A DNA stretch of 64,000 nt from Mycolicibacterium frederiksbergense (GCF_029893345.1 NZ_JARXVE010000009.1:124001-188000); one strand, 5' to 3'. Counted from the first letter of the stretch, positions 53,486 through 62,032 are shown. Notes: generated from the letters alone by a model not told the origin. Numbers and translations are program-made.

Positions 53486-55159
53486 TCACACCCACATTCG
53501 GTCGTAGTAAGTACCGGTCTCACAACGCATCTGGTAGTTCTGCACGCGTGGCGACCGCATGGCGATGAACTTCAAGCTGCCGGTGAACACGCCGGGGGCG
53601 TCCACCGAAACGATGGACTCCGCATCGGCCAGGTACCGGTTGCTGTCCTCGACGGTCAGACTCCGCTGGGACTTCATCACCAACTCGTCGACGGCCGGGT
53701 TGGAATAACCCTGGTAGTTCGACGATCCCGAGGTCGCGAAGTTTCCTCCAACCAGGTCCAGTCCGGTGGGCTGCACCTGGTAGTAATTGCGGCCGAAGAC
53801 TTCGGCCTCACCGTTCTCCAGCGCCACCCAGAACGCCGCGTTGCTCACGCTCTTCACGGTGAGATTTACCCCGACCACCGCCCACTGCTGTTGTAGTACC
53901 TGACAGGCATTGAGCCAGTAATCGTCCTCGTTGCAGCAGAACTCGAGTTCGAGACGGTCGACGCCGGCGTCTTTGAGCAGAGCCTTGGCACGCTCGGGTT
54001 CGTACGAGTACGGGGTGAGTTTTCCGCGGTAGTCCGGTTCGTCCTCGGGTATCACCGCACCCCACGGCACCTGCAGTCCGCGCGAGTATTTGGCCAACTG
54101 GTCGCGGTCTGTCGCCCAGTTCAGTGCCTGCCGGATCCGCAAGTCGGCGAGTTTCTCGCTGGCCACGTTCATCGCCACCCAGCTCGCCCCGAGCGTCGGG
54201 ACAGGGACGGTAAACATATCGCGCACCTTGGTGTTTCCCTGCACACGCGCCGCGAGGCTGGGTGTCAGACCTTCGCCGAGGATGTCGATGTTTCCGTTCT
54301 GCAGTTGCAGGAACTGCAGTGCGGGGTCGATACCCCACCGGTAGACCACCTGGTCGAGGAACGGCAGACCGGGCCAGGGGAACAGCGGGTTGCGCACGAA
54401 CGTGGCCTGCCGGTTCTTTGTGTCGTACGAAGTGATCATGAACGGCCCATTCCCCACGGGTTGGCGCTTGAACCGATCGCCGAGGCGTTCGACCTCTTCG
54501 CGGGGCAGCGCCGCGGTATAAGGCTGGGAGAGCTGGCCGAGGAAGGTGATATCGGGTTCTTTGAGTTCGACGGCCAGGGTGTAGTCGTCTTTGGCCACCA
54601 GGCCGGGCAGATCGGTGGTCTTCCCGGCGGCGAACTCGTCGGCGCCTCTGATCGAGGCCAGGTACGGTGCTGCCCAACTCTCGGTGGCCGGATCGAGCAC
54701 TCGGCGCCACGCATAGATGTAGTCGTCGGCGACGATGGGACGGCCGTTGTGGAACTTGAAGTCCCGTCGCAATCTGATGACATATCGGGTGCCGTCCTGC
54801 GAGATCTCGGGCATGGCGGCAGCGGCCGCCGGTGCCGCGGAGCCGTTTTGCCCGGAGAACCGGTAGAGCGGCATGTAGAGCAGACTGGTCAGCGCTTCCC
54901 ACGAATGCAGGTCGTAGCCGATTGCTGCGTCATAGGAGTTACCCTCCGCCGTCCACGCCGTGACCACCGATCCACCCGGCCGGCCCCGATCGACGCGGCC
55001 TGGGCCTGGCGGCGCCGCGGTCACCCCGGACGGCGGACCTTCCATCTGGGTTGCGGTCATCTCGGACCGGCCTCCGCATGCCGCCATGGCGACAGCCAGC
55101 GTGCCGGCACCGCCTATCGCGAAGAATCCGCGGCGATTCAACCGACCGGGCAGGTTCAT
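53486..55159 (-). CDS. Tat-exported lipoprotein, family 5 substrate-binding protein
   Basis: A 557-residue extracellular solute-binding protein of the family 5 (DppA/OppA/NikA) type. The N-terminus has a twin-arginine signal LNRRGFFAIGG and a lipobox AMAAC, so it is folded before export and then anchored by a lipid. Family features: the RRDFKFHNGRPIVADDYIYA segment after IRLR, and QALNWATDRDQLAKYSRGL. Ligands of the family include peptides, glycosides, opines and nickel; here unknown. ALDH gene overlaps upstream by 4 bp. Confidence 0.92.
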   Translation of the reverse strand: MNLPGRLNRRGFFAIGGAGTLAVAMAACGGRSEMTATQMEGPPSGVTAAPPGPGRVDRGRPGGSVVTAWTAEGNSYDAAIGYDLHSWEALTSLLYMPLYRFSGQNGSAAPAAAAAMPEISQDGTRYVIRLRRDFKFHNGRPIVADDYIYAWRRVLDPATESWAAPYLASIRGADEFAAGKTTDLPGLVAKDDYTLAVELKEPDITFLGQLSQPYTAALPREEVERLGDRFKRQPVGNGPFMITSYDTKNRQATFVRNPLFPWPGLPFLDQVVYRWGIDPALQFLQLQNGNIDILGEGLTPSLAARVQGNTKVRDMFTVPVPTLGASWVAMNVASEKLADLRIRQALNWATDRDQLAKYSRGLQVPWGAVIPEDEPDYRGKLTPYSYEPERAKALLKDAGVDRLELEFCCNEDDYWLNACQVLQQQWAVVGVNLTVKSVSNAAFWVALENGEAEVFGRNYYQVQPTGLDLVGGNFATSGSSNYQGYSNPAVDELVMKSQRSLTVEDSNRYLADAESIVSVDAPGVFTGSLKFIAMRSPRVQNYQMRCETGTYYDRMWV

Positions 55160-56658
55160 GATCGTGGCCCCATCTGTCCACCGGTCAGCGGCATCTGCAG
55201 GACTTTCACTTCGAGGAATTCGAGCAGGCCGTGGACACCCAGTTCGCGTCCGTTACCGGACTGCTTGTAGCCGCCGGTCGGGGCGAGTACGTCGAAAGGT
55301 CCGCCGTTGATCACCACCCGGCCGGTCTCCAGCCGGCGGGCAACGTCCAGCACCCGTTCGTGATCTGCTCCCCAGACCGCTCCGCTGAGCCCGTAGATCG
55401 AGTCATTGGCCGTGCGCACCGCGTCTGTCTCGTCGGCGTAGGCCATCAACAGTGCGACCGGTCCGAAGATCTCCTCGCGTTCAATGGTCATTCCCGGGCG
55501 GACATCGGCGAACAACGTGGGCAGCAACCAGTTGCCTGCGCGAAGATGCTCGGGCACCTGATCGGCGTCGGGCAGCCCGCCGGCGACCAGTTGGGCGCCT
55601 TCGGTAACGCCGGAGTTCAGGTATTCGATCACCGATTCGTACTGCGAACGCGTCGCGATGGGTCCGATGTGCTCACCGGGCAGCCGAGGATCCCCGATCG
55701 TCCAGCGGCGGGTGATCTGCTCGGCGATCGCCACCGCATCGTCGTAGCGATAGTGCGGAACGAGGATTCGTGCGCATGCGGTGCACGTCTGCCCGGAGTT
55801 GTAGTACACGTTGGCCAACGCGCCCGACAGTGCGGTCTCCAGGTCGATACCGTCGTCGAGCACTATCGCCGCCGACTTGCCGCCGAGTTCCAGGCCCACT
55901 CGCTTGATCGTGGCCGATGCGGCCGCGCTCACCCGCCGGCCCGCGGCGGTGGAACCGGTGAACGATACCGCGGCGATGCCGGGATGTGTCGAGATCGCTT
56001 CGCCGACAATCGTTCCGCGTCCACTGACCAGGTTGACGATGCCGGTCGGGGCGCCCATGTAGCGGGCCACCTCGACGATGGTCTGGGTGAGCAGGAAGCC
56101 GTCCAACGGCGTGTCCAGACTGGGCTTGAACACGACGGTGCAACCCGCGGCCAGGGCTGCGGCGATCTTGATCGACGCCAGGTACAGCGGATAGTTCCAT
56201 GGTGTGATCGCCCCGACCACTCCGATCGGCTCATGGCGCACGATTCCGGCCCGCAGCGGTTCTTCCCAGACGAACTCGCGGGCGATCCCGGCGTAGGAGC
56301 GGAACACGTCGATGGCCAGCTGCGTCTGCACATCCCTGGCGTTGTCGAGGGGTGCACCCATTTCCGCGGTGATCGCCGAGGCGAACTCGTCGATCCGGTC
56401 TTCGATCCGCTGCGCCACTTCGTCGAGCAGGTCCGCCCGGAACTCCGGGGCCGTCATGCGCCACTGCCGGCCAGCGTCCTTGGCCGCGGCGACCGCACGA
56501 TCGACATCGGCCGCCCCGCCGACCGGTACCCGGCCGATCACCCGACCGGTGGACGGGTCATGGACATCGGCCGGTTCCGCAACCGTCAGCGGCACACACC
56601 ATTGCCCACCGATCAGTAGGCGATCGGTACGGCCTGCGGTGATCACTTCCGAGCTCAT
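55156..56658 (-). CDS. NAD(P)-dependent aldehyde dehydrogenase
   Basis: A 500-residue ALDH with catalytic Cys292 in NSGQTCTACARILV and Glu257 in VGLELGGKSAAIVL, and the coenzyme motif FTGSTAAGRRV. It would oxidise the aldehyde made by the Rieske oxygenase or the amine oxidase. The ATG at 56658 is the family start (MSSEVITAGRTDRLLIGGQW); the longer frame is inside the Rieske gene. Five bp separate it from the oxygenase gene. Confidence 0.93.
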   Translation of the reverse strand: MSSEVITAGRTDRLLIGGQWCVPLTVAEPADVHDPSTGRVIGRVPVGGAADVDRAVAAAKDAGRQWRMTAPEFRADLLDEVAQRIEDRIDEFASAITAEMGAPLDNARDVQTQLAIDVFRSYAGIAREFVWEEPLRAGIVRHEPIGVVGAITPWNYPLYLASIKIAAALAAGCTVVFKPSLDTPLDGFLLTQTIVEVARYMGAPTGIVNLVSGRGTIVGEAISTHPGIAAVSFTGSTAAGRRVSAAASATIKRVGLELGGKSAAIVLDDGIDLETALSGALANVYYNSGQTCTACARILVPHYRYDDAVAIAEQITRRWTIGDPRLPGEHIGPIATRSQYESVIEYLNSGVTEGAQLVAGGLPDADQVPEHLRAGNWLLPTLFADVRPGMTIEREEIFGPVALLMAYADETDAVRTANDSIYGLSGAVWGADHERVLDVARRLETGRVVINGGPFDVLAPTGGYKQSGNGRELGVHGLLEFLEVKVLQMPLTGGQMGPRS

Positions 56659-56663
56659 GACCG

Positions 56664-57806
56664 TCACGCGTCCTTGGCGGTGAGCTTGTCCAGTATCCAG
56701 CTCTGGTAGCCGGCGATCAGCTTCTCGGACTCCATCATGATCCGCCCCTGCTCCAGTGCGCCCGAACGGATTCCCCGCTGTACCGACTCCACCAGCACGG
56801 TGTCTTCCGCGCCGACCTGGTTGTCGAACACGATCATGTCGTCGATCCACTGCTGCGGCACATCGGCGCCGAAGTAGTAGTCGAGGAAACCGTGGCTGTT
56901 GTTCGGCCCCATCGGCACCACCGGCCCGATCGACACATTCGGCAGGCCGGGGTTGATGTTCACCTTCATGTTGGGAAACACCGCGAAGTAGCGGCCTTCC
57001 GGAACCACACCATCGCGCCCGGTGTAGCCGGTGGCCTCGGCAGCGGCGCCGGCATTCAGCTGCCGCAGAGGCCCGTTCTGCCACGCCAGCGTGGGCTCGA
57101 GCACGAGCTGATACGCCGACATGTCGGTGTCGAGCACGTGGCTGAAGCCGGGGTGCGCGTTGGGGCAGTGGTAGCACTCGAGGTAGTTCTCGATCGCCAC
57201 TTTCCAGTTGCATTTCAGGTCGTACTCGACCCGGAAGTGGAACTTCAGGTCATCGACATCGATGCCGGCGCCCGCGGTGAGTGCCGGCACGTCGGCCAGC
57301 TGCGCCTCCAGCGGCTCCGGTGCTGCGTCGAGGTTGGCGAACAGGAACGGGCCCCAGGTCTGTGCGGATGCTTTACGCAGGCCCAGCTCGGTTTGGGGAA
57401 AATCGGCCTCGGATTTGGACCGCGGCGCCCCCTTGAGGCTGCCGTCAAGCCCGTAGGTCCAGGCGTGGTAGTGGCATTGCAGCGTCCGACGCTGCCCGCA
57501 TTCCTCCAGCACCACCTGGGCTGCGCGGTGGCGGCACACGTTGTGGAACGCATTGAGCGAGCCGTCCCGGTCGCGGACCACCACGATGGGCCGGCCCGCG
57601 ATATCCGCGGTGACGAACTGTCCGGCTTCGGCGACATCGGCTGCTCGGCCGATGTACTGCCACGCATGCGAGTAGATGCGGTCGATTTCGGCCGCGGTGA
57701 CCGCCGGGTCGGTGTACCAGGACAGTGGCAGGGTGCGGCCCTGCTGGAGGTCTTGCGCGATACGCGCGGCTTCGGCTGGCTCCACGTCGAAGTCGATGCG
57801 GTTCAT
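56664..57806 (-). CDS. Rieske oxygenase alpha subunit, choline/carnitine-monooxygenase-like
   Basis: A 380-residue Rieske oxygenase. The [2Fe-2S] centre has Cys91-x-His93 (CRHRAAQVV) and Cys111-x2-His114 (CHYHAWTYGL). The mononuclear iron site has NWKVAIENYLECYHCPNAH with His213 and His218. The residue linking the two centres in neighbouring subunits is Glu210; ring-hydroxylating dioxygenases usually have Asp there, whereas glutamate is described for carnitine monooxygenase (CntA). The family oxidises C-N or C-O bonds or hydroxylates aromatics. A reductase gene lies at 62028. No beta subunit is encoded nearby. Confidence 0.9.
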   Translation of the reverse strand: MNRIDFDVEPAEAARIAQDLQQGRTLPLSWYTDPAVTAAEIDRIYSHAWQYIGRAADVAEAGQFVTADIAGRPIVVVRDRDGSLNAFHNVCRHRAAQVVLEECGQRRTLQCHYHAWTYGLDGSLKGAPRSKSEADFPQTELGLRKASAQTWGPFLFANLDAAPEPLEAQLADVPALTAGAGIDVDDLKFHFRVEYDLKCNWKVAIENYLECYHCPNAHPGFSHVLDTDMSAYQLVLEPTLAWQNGPLRQLNAGAAAEATGYTGRDGVVPEGRYFAVFPNMKVNINPGLPNVSIGPVVPMGPNNSHGFLDYYFGADVPQQWIDDMIVFDNQVGAEDTVLVESVQRGIRSGALEQGRIMMESEKLIAGYQSWILDKLTAKDA

Positions 57807-57808
57807 GA

Positions 57809-58654
57809 TCAGGATCCCCTTCCGGCGGCTGCTGGTATGAGTGGTTCGTCGTTGTTCGACGACACCGAGTTTCTGGGCGAATCCGAGCTTTTGGGCGAAT
57901 CCGAGTCGTGCATCGAGATGCCCAGCGATCGCCCGCCGTCCGCGGCGAAGACGGCGCCGGTGACGTAGCGCGACTCCTCGCCGAGGAGGAATGCCGCCAC
58001 GTCCGCGATCTCTGCTGCGCTGCCGAACCGTCCGAGCGGGATCAGGTCCAGCATGCGTTCCTGAGCCGCCGGACTGGACAGGATCCCGGCTACCGCGTTG
58101 TCGGTCGGAACGAAGCCGGGTGCCAATGCGTTGACCCTGATGTTCTCCGGCCCCCACTCCCTGGCCACCGATTTGGTGAACGCGATCATGGCCGCCTTGG
58201 CCGCGGCCGAATGGGCCACCAACGGCGCGCCGGTCCAGCCGTAGCTGGCAACGATGTTGAGGATCACGCCGGGCTTGTTCTCCCGGATGAGACGGCGGGC
58301 CAACGCCTGCGATGCGTTGAATGTCCCGTAAAGCGAGATTTCGACGACGGAGCGGAACGCCCGGAAGCTCATATCGACCACGCGCGCGGTGAAGTTGCCC
58401 GCGGCGTTGTTTACCAGGCCATCGATCCGAGGGAGCGCCTCGATCATCGCCGCCACAGCCTCGTGGTCGCGCACGTCGAGTGGGTGCACGGTCACGTTGC
58501 CGGGTCCGGCGGCCAGGCTCTGGGCGGCGGTCGCGAGCTTGTCCGGATTCCTCGACACCAGCACGACGTCGTCGCCGTCGTGGACCAGTCGCTGCGCGAT
58601 GCCGTATCCGATACCGGTCGCGCCGCCGGTCACGACGATGGTGCGCGCGGTCAT
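57809..58654 (-). CDS. SDR, 2,4-dienoyl-CoA reductase-like
   Basis: A 281-residue SDR: TGGATGIGYGIAQRL near residues 9-23 and NNAAGNF near 82-88. The usual catalytic Tyr of YxxxK is replaced by Ser149 (HSAAAK, Lys153), a feature of the dienoyl-CoA reductase branch. It probably reduces a dienoyl-CoA in step with the acyl-CoA dehydrogenase. The last ~25 residues are a low-complexity Ser/Asp/Asn tail derived from a short tandem DNA repeat (57870-57907), unlike relatives. Confidence 0.85.
   Translation of the reverse strand: MTARTIVVTGGATGIGYGIAQRLVHDGDDVVLVSRNPDKLATAAQSLAAGPGNVTVHPLDVRDHEAVAAMIEALPRIDGLVNNAAGNFTARVVDMSFRAFRSVVEISLYGTFNASQALARRLIRENKPGVILNIVASYGWTGAPLVAHSAAAKAAMIAFTKSVAREWGPENIRVNALAPGFVPTDNAVAGILSSPAAQERMLDLIPLGRFGSAAEIADVAAFLLGEESRYVTGAVFAADGGRSLGISMHDSDSPKSSDSPRNSVSSNNDEPLIPAAAGRGS
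57870..57907. repeat. Two-copy 19-bp tandem repeat in the SDR 3' end
   Basis: tttctgggcgaatccgagc (57870-57888) is followed by ttttgggcgaatccgagtc (57889-57907). They encode the repeated Asp-Ser-Asp/Pro-Lys part of the C-terminal tail. Slipped-strand duplication is the simple explanation. Confidence 0.75.
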
Positions 58655-59508
58655 CCTGCGGCCCGGGCCCCGCCCAGCGCGGTGATGACCGCAGGCGTCC
58701 AGACCCGCAGGGCTTCCACTCGCCGCGAGTAGCGCTGCAGTGGATATTCGAGGGTGAATCCGAGGCCGCCGAGAATCTGATGACAGACCCGCATCACCCG
58801 GAACGCGGTGACCGGTGCCTGCCGCAGGACGAAGGCGTCCGGCCCGCGTTGGGCCGCCATCTGCAGACCTTCGCTGGCGGTGGCACAGTCCGCGATCTTC
58901 TTTGCGACGGAATCCAGTTCGGTCAGCGGCCGGCCGAAGGCGATCCGCTGCTGGGCATGTCCGCCCGCGAGCTCGAGTGCGCCTGCGGTCAGGCCGGCGA
59001 CATACCCGGTCATAGCCGCGATCCACGCGTCGTAGGCCGCCGTGGTCAGCACCTGCTGTGCCACCGAACCCGTGGTGATGATCGAGATCGCCTGCGCGTC
59101 GACGTAGCGGACCGGCTCGGCGGCGACGACCTCGACGAGTTCGGCACCTTCGGTCCCGCACAGCCACACGGTGTCGCCGGCACCGCGATACCGGGCCAGG
59201 TCGATATCGCCGATCACGCTGGCCCCGAGTGCGACACCGTGCCCGAGCAGATCGTCGACGAGGTCGACCGGGGCCAGGGCACGGCCCAGTTCGATGCCCG
59301 CCGCGCCGAGAAACTCGGTGGCATGGGGTTCGGCGGCGATGTCGAACCATCCGGCATCGGCAAGTCGACTGCGCAGCAGGGGGTTCCGGTCATCGCCCGG
59401 TGCTGTCGGTGACCACTGGTCAGCGGTAGGGGCGGACTCGCAGATCTTGCGTACGGATTCGACGAAGTCCCGGATGTCGGCGTCGAGCGTGGTGGTTTCG
59501 GTTGTCAT
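58651..59508 (-). CDS. Acyl-CoA dehydrogenase, short subunit
   Basis: A 285-residue protein with the acyl-CoA dehydrogenase fold but short; the usual length is ~380. The C-terminal helical domain is clear (QQRIAFGRPLTELDSVAKKI, then RVCHQILGGLGFTLEYPLQR). The middle beta domain is reduced. In mycobacteria, short ACADs form heterotetramers with a full-length partner, as in steroid side-chain degradation (ChsE1-ChsE2 kind); here the partner is likely the gene at 60758. Overlaps by 4 bp with genes on both sides. Confidence 0.85.
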   Translation of the reverse strand: MTTETTTLDADIRDFVESVRKICESAPTADQWSPTAPGDDRNPLLRSRLADAGWFDIAAEPHATEFLGAAGIELGRALAPVDLVDDLLGHGVALGASVIGDIDLARYRGAGDTVWLCGTEGAELVEVVAAEPVRYVDAQAISIITTGSVAQQVLTTAAYDAWIAAMTGYVAGLTAGALELAGGHAQQRIAFGRPLTELDSVAKKIADCATASEGLQMAAQRGPDAFVLRQAPVTAFRVMRVCHQILGGLGFTLEYPLQRYSRRVEALRVWTPAVITALGGARAAG

Positions 59509-60761
59509 TGGTATGCGGTTCCTTCGGATGTCTGCAGTTGGCTGAGCTGTTCCAGCATTTCCTCGGTGTGTTCGCCGAGACGCGGAGCGGTTCTCGCGTG
59601 CGGTGCGGCTCGCCCGTCGATCTTGAAGAGCGACCCCAGGAGGCTGACCGTGCCGACTCCAGGTTGGTCGATGGTCTGGACCAGTCCGTTCGCGCGGACT
59701 TGCTCGGAACGATGTGCGTGCGAGATTTCGTGCACGGGTCCGCCGGGGATGCCCAGCTCTTCGAAGCGGGCGATCCAGTGGCGGACCGGGCGCGTCGAAA
59801 TCACTTCGGCGAACCGGTCTTTGAGCCCGCTGCGAAGTACCCGTTCACTCTCGTCGGCCGGCGCGGCCTGCGGGTTGACCGCCCACGGATCGTCGATACC
59901 CAGGAGGTGCTGCACCTTGACTCGCTGCGCGAGGTTCAGACAGGCCAGGGCGATATATCCGTCCGACGCCCGGTAGCACCGGTAGTAGGGTTCGAGGTCG
60001 TCGGATTCGGCTACCGCCGCCGCGATCTCGACCAGTCGGTCGTCGTCGCAGAACGAACCATCGGCTGTGTCGGAGTCATCAACACCGCCATCGCCACTCA
60101 GCTCGACGAACCGTTGCACCTGCACCGCAAGTGCCGCGCCGAGCAACGAGACCTCGATTCCCCGTGCAGGCGCGTCGGGCGAGGCACCCCGGAGGCGATC
60201 GACCAGGCCGATCAGTGCGGCCGAGAAGGTAAGTAGTCCCGCTGTCAGGTCGGCCATCGCGATTCCACCGGACCGGCGCGGCACCTCATCGCCCGGGCGG
60301 GCATCGGCGAGCAGCAGGCCGGAGGCCGCCTGCGCAATCAGGTCATAGCCCAGCGTCGATGCGTCGGGGCCGTCGCTGCCGAACGCCGACACGCAGCACC
60401 ACACTGCCTGCGGGTTCACCGCGGCGACCGACTCTTTGTCCAGGCCGAAGCTGCGTGCGCGCCCGGGCGGCATGTTGTGGATGACGACGTCCGCGCTACG
60501 GATCAGCGCCTTGCTGAACTGTTGCCCCTCTTCGGTTTTCAGGTCCGCGATCACGGACTTCTTGTTGCGGTTCAGCGAGAGGAACCATTTTCCGCCGTCG
60601 GGCGTCAATGGTTCGTAATGGCGCCAGGCGTCACCTCGGGGTGGTTCCACTTTGATCACCTCGGCCCCGAGATCGGCCAGCAGCATCGCGGCGAACGGGC
60701 CTGCGACGTACTGGGCGTAGTCCAATACCCGCAGACCTGCCAGGGGCTGCCTGACGCTCAT
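59505..60761 (-). CDS. CaiB/BaiF family (class III) CoA transferase
   Basis: A 418-residue class III CoA transferase: GLRVLDYAQYVAGPFAAMLLADLGAEVIKVEPPRGD (shown in parts: GLRVLDYAQYVAGPF, ADLGAEVIKVEPP), FLSLNRNKKSVIADLKTEEG, and the catalytic Asp in GGIAMADLTAGLL. The family moves CoA from one acyl-CoA to a free acid, including carnitine, formate/oxalate and bile acids. It would activate the carboxylic acid produced by the ALDH. The ATG at 60761 overlaps the ACAD stop by 4 bp; the alternative start is 60767. Confidence 0.92.
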   Translation of the reverse strand: MSVRQPLAGLRVLDYAQYVAGPFAAMLLADLGAEVIKVEPPRGDAWRHYEPLTPDGGKWFLSLNRNKKSVIADLKTEEGQQFSKALIRSADVVIHNMPPGRARSFGLDKESVAAVNPQAVWCCVSAFGSDGPDASTLGYDLIAQAASGLLLADARPGDEVPRRSGGIAMADLTAGLLTFSAALIGLVDRLRGASPDAPARGIEVSLLGAALAVQVQRFVELSGDGGVDDSDTADGSFCDDDRLVEIAAAVAESDDLEPYYRCYRASDGYIALACLNLAQRVKVQHLLGIDDPWAVNPQAAPADESERVLRSGLKDRFAEVISTRPVRHWIARFEELGIPGGPVHEISHAHRSEQVRANGLVQTIDQPGVGTVSLLGSLFKIDGRAAPHARTAPRLGEHTEEMLEQLSQLQTSEGTAYQ

Positions 60762-61897
60762 GACCACGAGCCGATCCGCCGCCGGGAGATGTTCTTACGC
60801 TGGATATCTGAGACACCGCCGGCGATGGTGGTCGCCACGGCCGCCCGACCGAACGCAGCGAGCTTGCCGTCCACCACGGCGCCGGGGCCGCTCTCGATAA
60901 GCGCACGCGGTCCGACGAGCTCGACCGCGACCGCCGCGAGCTCCTGCATCAGCACCGCTATCGACAGTTTCGCCATCGACGATTCGGCGCTCGCGTCAAC
61001 GCCGGCGGCCAGGCGCTCGGTGGCGCGACGGCCATGCTCGCGGGCGATATGCGCGTCCCCGCGGATCCGGTCCAGCGTCTGGCGTCCGCTACGGTCGACG
61101 ACGAGCGGGTCGATTTCGTCGAGCAGCCGGAGCATGACACCAACTTTTTCGCTGGTGACGCGTTCGTAATCGAGGGTGCCCATGAGAATTTCCCAGCCGC
61201 CGTCGATCTCACCGACCACCTGGTCGGCGGGTACCGCGACATCGGTCAGGGTCAGCTCACCGATGGTGCCGCCGCCCAGTGTCCGGTGCACGTCGACGTG
61301 GATGCCGGGGGTGTTCATGTCCACCAGGAACACCGACAGGCCGCGGTGGCGAGACTCCGTACTGCCGGTGCGTACCGCAAGGTAGACCCAGTCGGCGTAC
61401 TCCGCGCTCGAGGTCCAGATCTTGCGCCCGTTGACGATGTAGCGATCGCCGTCACGACGGGCGACGGTGCGCAGGGAGCCGAGGTCGGTGCCGGCCTCGG
61501 GCTCGGAAAAGCCCTGGCAGAAGATCAGCTCACCGGAGGCGATACGGGGGATGAACTCGGCGCACATCTGCTCGGTGGCGTACTGGAGCAGGGCGTTGCC
61601 GATGGTCTTCACCGACAGCAGGTAGCTCGACATCGGTAGCCACTGATAGCCCATCTGCTCCTCGACCGCGAACGTTACTGCGGAGTCAAATCCCCTGCCG
61701 CCGAACCGGACCGGCCAATGCATGCCGATCAACCCCGCCTTGCCATAGGCCGTGTACGCCTCACGCGAATCCGCATCCGACGGCGACCCCTGAGTCGGTG
61801 GCACTCCGCAGCCGGACGCGGCGAACTCCTGCGCCAGTCGCGCGATGTCGTCGACGGTCTGACGGGGAATGAGGGTGGGTTCGACTGTGGTGCTCAT
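60758..61897 (-). CDS. Acyl-CoA dehydrogenase, full-length subunit
   Basis: A 379-residue ACAD: YGKAGLIGMHWPVRFGGRGF, the FAD-binding FCQGFSEPEAGTDLGSLRTV and RKIWTSSAEYADWVYLAVR, the DYERVTSEKVGV helix, and the C-terminal AGGVSDIQRKNISRRRIGS. It dehydrogenates an acyl-CoA at C2-C3, perhaps as the partner of the short subunit encoded two genes downstream. First gene of the operon: the ATG at 61897 (MSTTVEPTLIPRQ) is chosen; the upstream ATG at 61942 lies near the dyad at 61935-61953. Confidence 0.9.
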   Translation of the reverse strand: MSTTVEPTLIPRQTVDDIARLAQEFAASGCGVPPTQGSPSDADSREAYTAYGKAGLIGMHWPVRFGGRGFDSAVTFAVEEQMGYQWLPMSSYLLSVKTIGNALLQYATEQMCAEFIPRIASGELIFCQGFSEPEAGTDLGSLRTVARRDGDRYIVNGRKIWTSSAEYADWVYLAVRTGSTESRHRGLSVFLVDMNTPGIHVDVHRTLGGGTIGELTLTDVAVPADQVVGEIDGGWEILMGTLDYERVTSEKVGVMLRLLDEIDPLVVDRSGRQTLDRIRGDAHIAREHGRRATERLAAGVDASAESSMAKLSIAVLMQELAAVAVELVGPRALIESGPGAVVDGKLAAFGRAAVATTIAGGVSDIQRKNISRRRIGSWS

Positions 61898-61934
61898 GGC
61901 GGTGACTGCGCTCCGATAGCTGTGGTGGAGGAGA

Positions 61935-61953
61935 ACTTTCATTCTTTGAAAGT
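61935..61953. promoter_or_regulatory. 19-bp dyad upstream of the 14-gene operon
   Basis: Half-sites ACTTTCA and TGAAAGT are separated by TTCTT, centred about 47 bp before the first start codon. An operator role is possible but unproven. Confidence 0.4.
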
Positions 61954-62014
61954 CACTTTTACTAGATGAATCCTATGAGTCGGCCCTTCGGCTTGTCAAC
62001 GAAATCGGCGATTT

Positions 62015-62032
62015 ACTGACTCGTGAATCAGG
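62015..62032. promoter_or_regulatory. Half-site pair matching the IclR-side array
   Basis: ACTGACT (62015-62021) and AATCAGG (62026-62032) are separated by CGTG. This has the same half-sites and 4-nt spacing as the pair at 63075-63092. It overlaps the stop codon of the reductase gene and lies about 120 bp upstream of the 14-gene operon. Confidence 0.5.
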
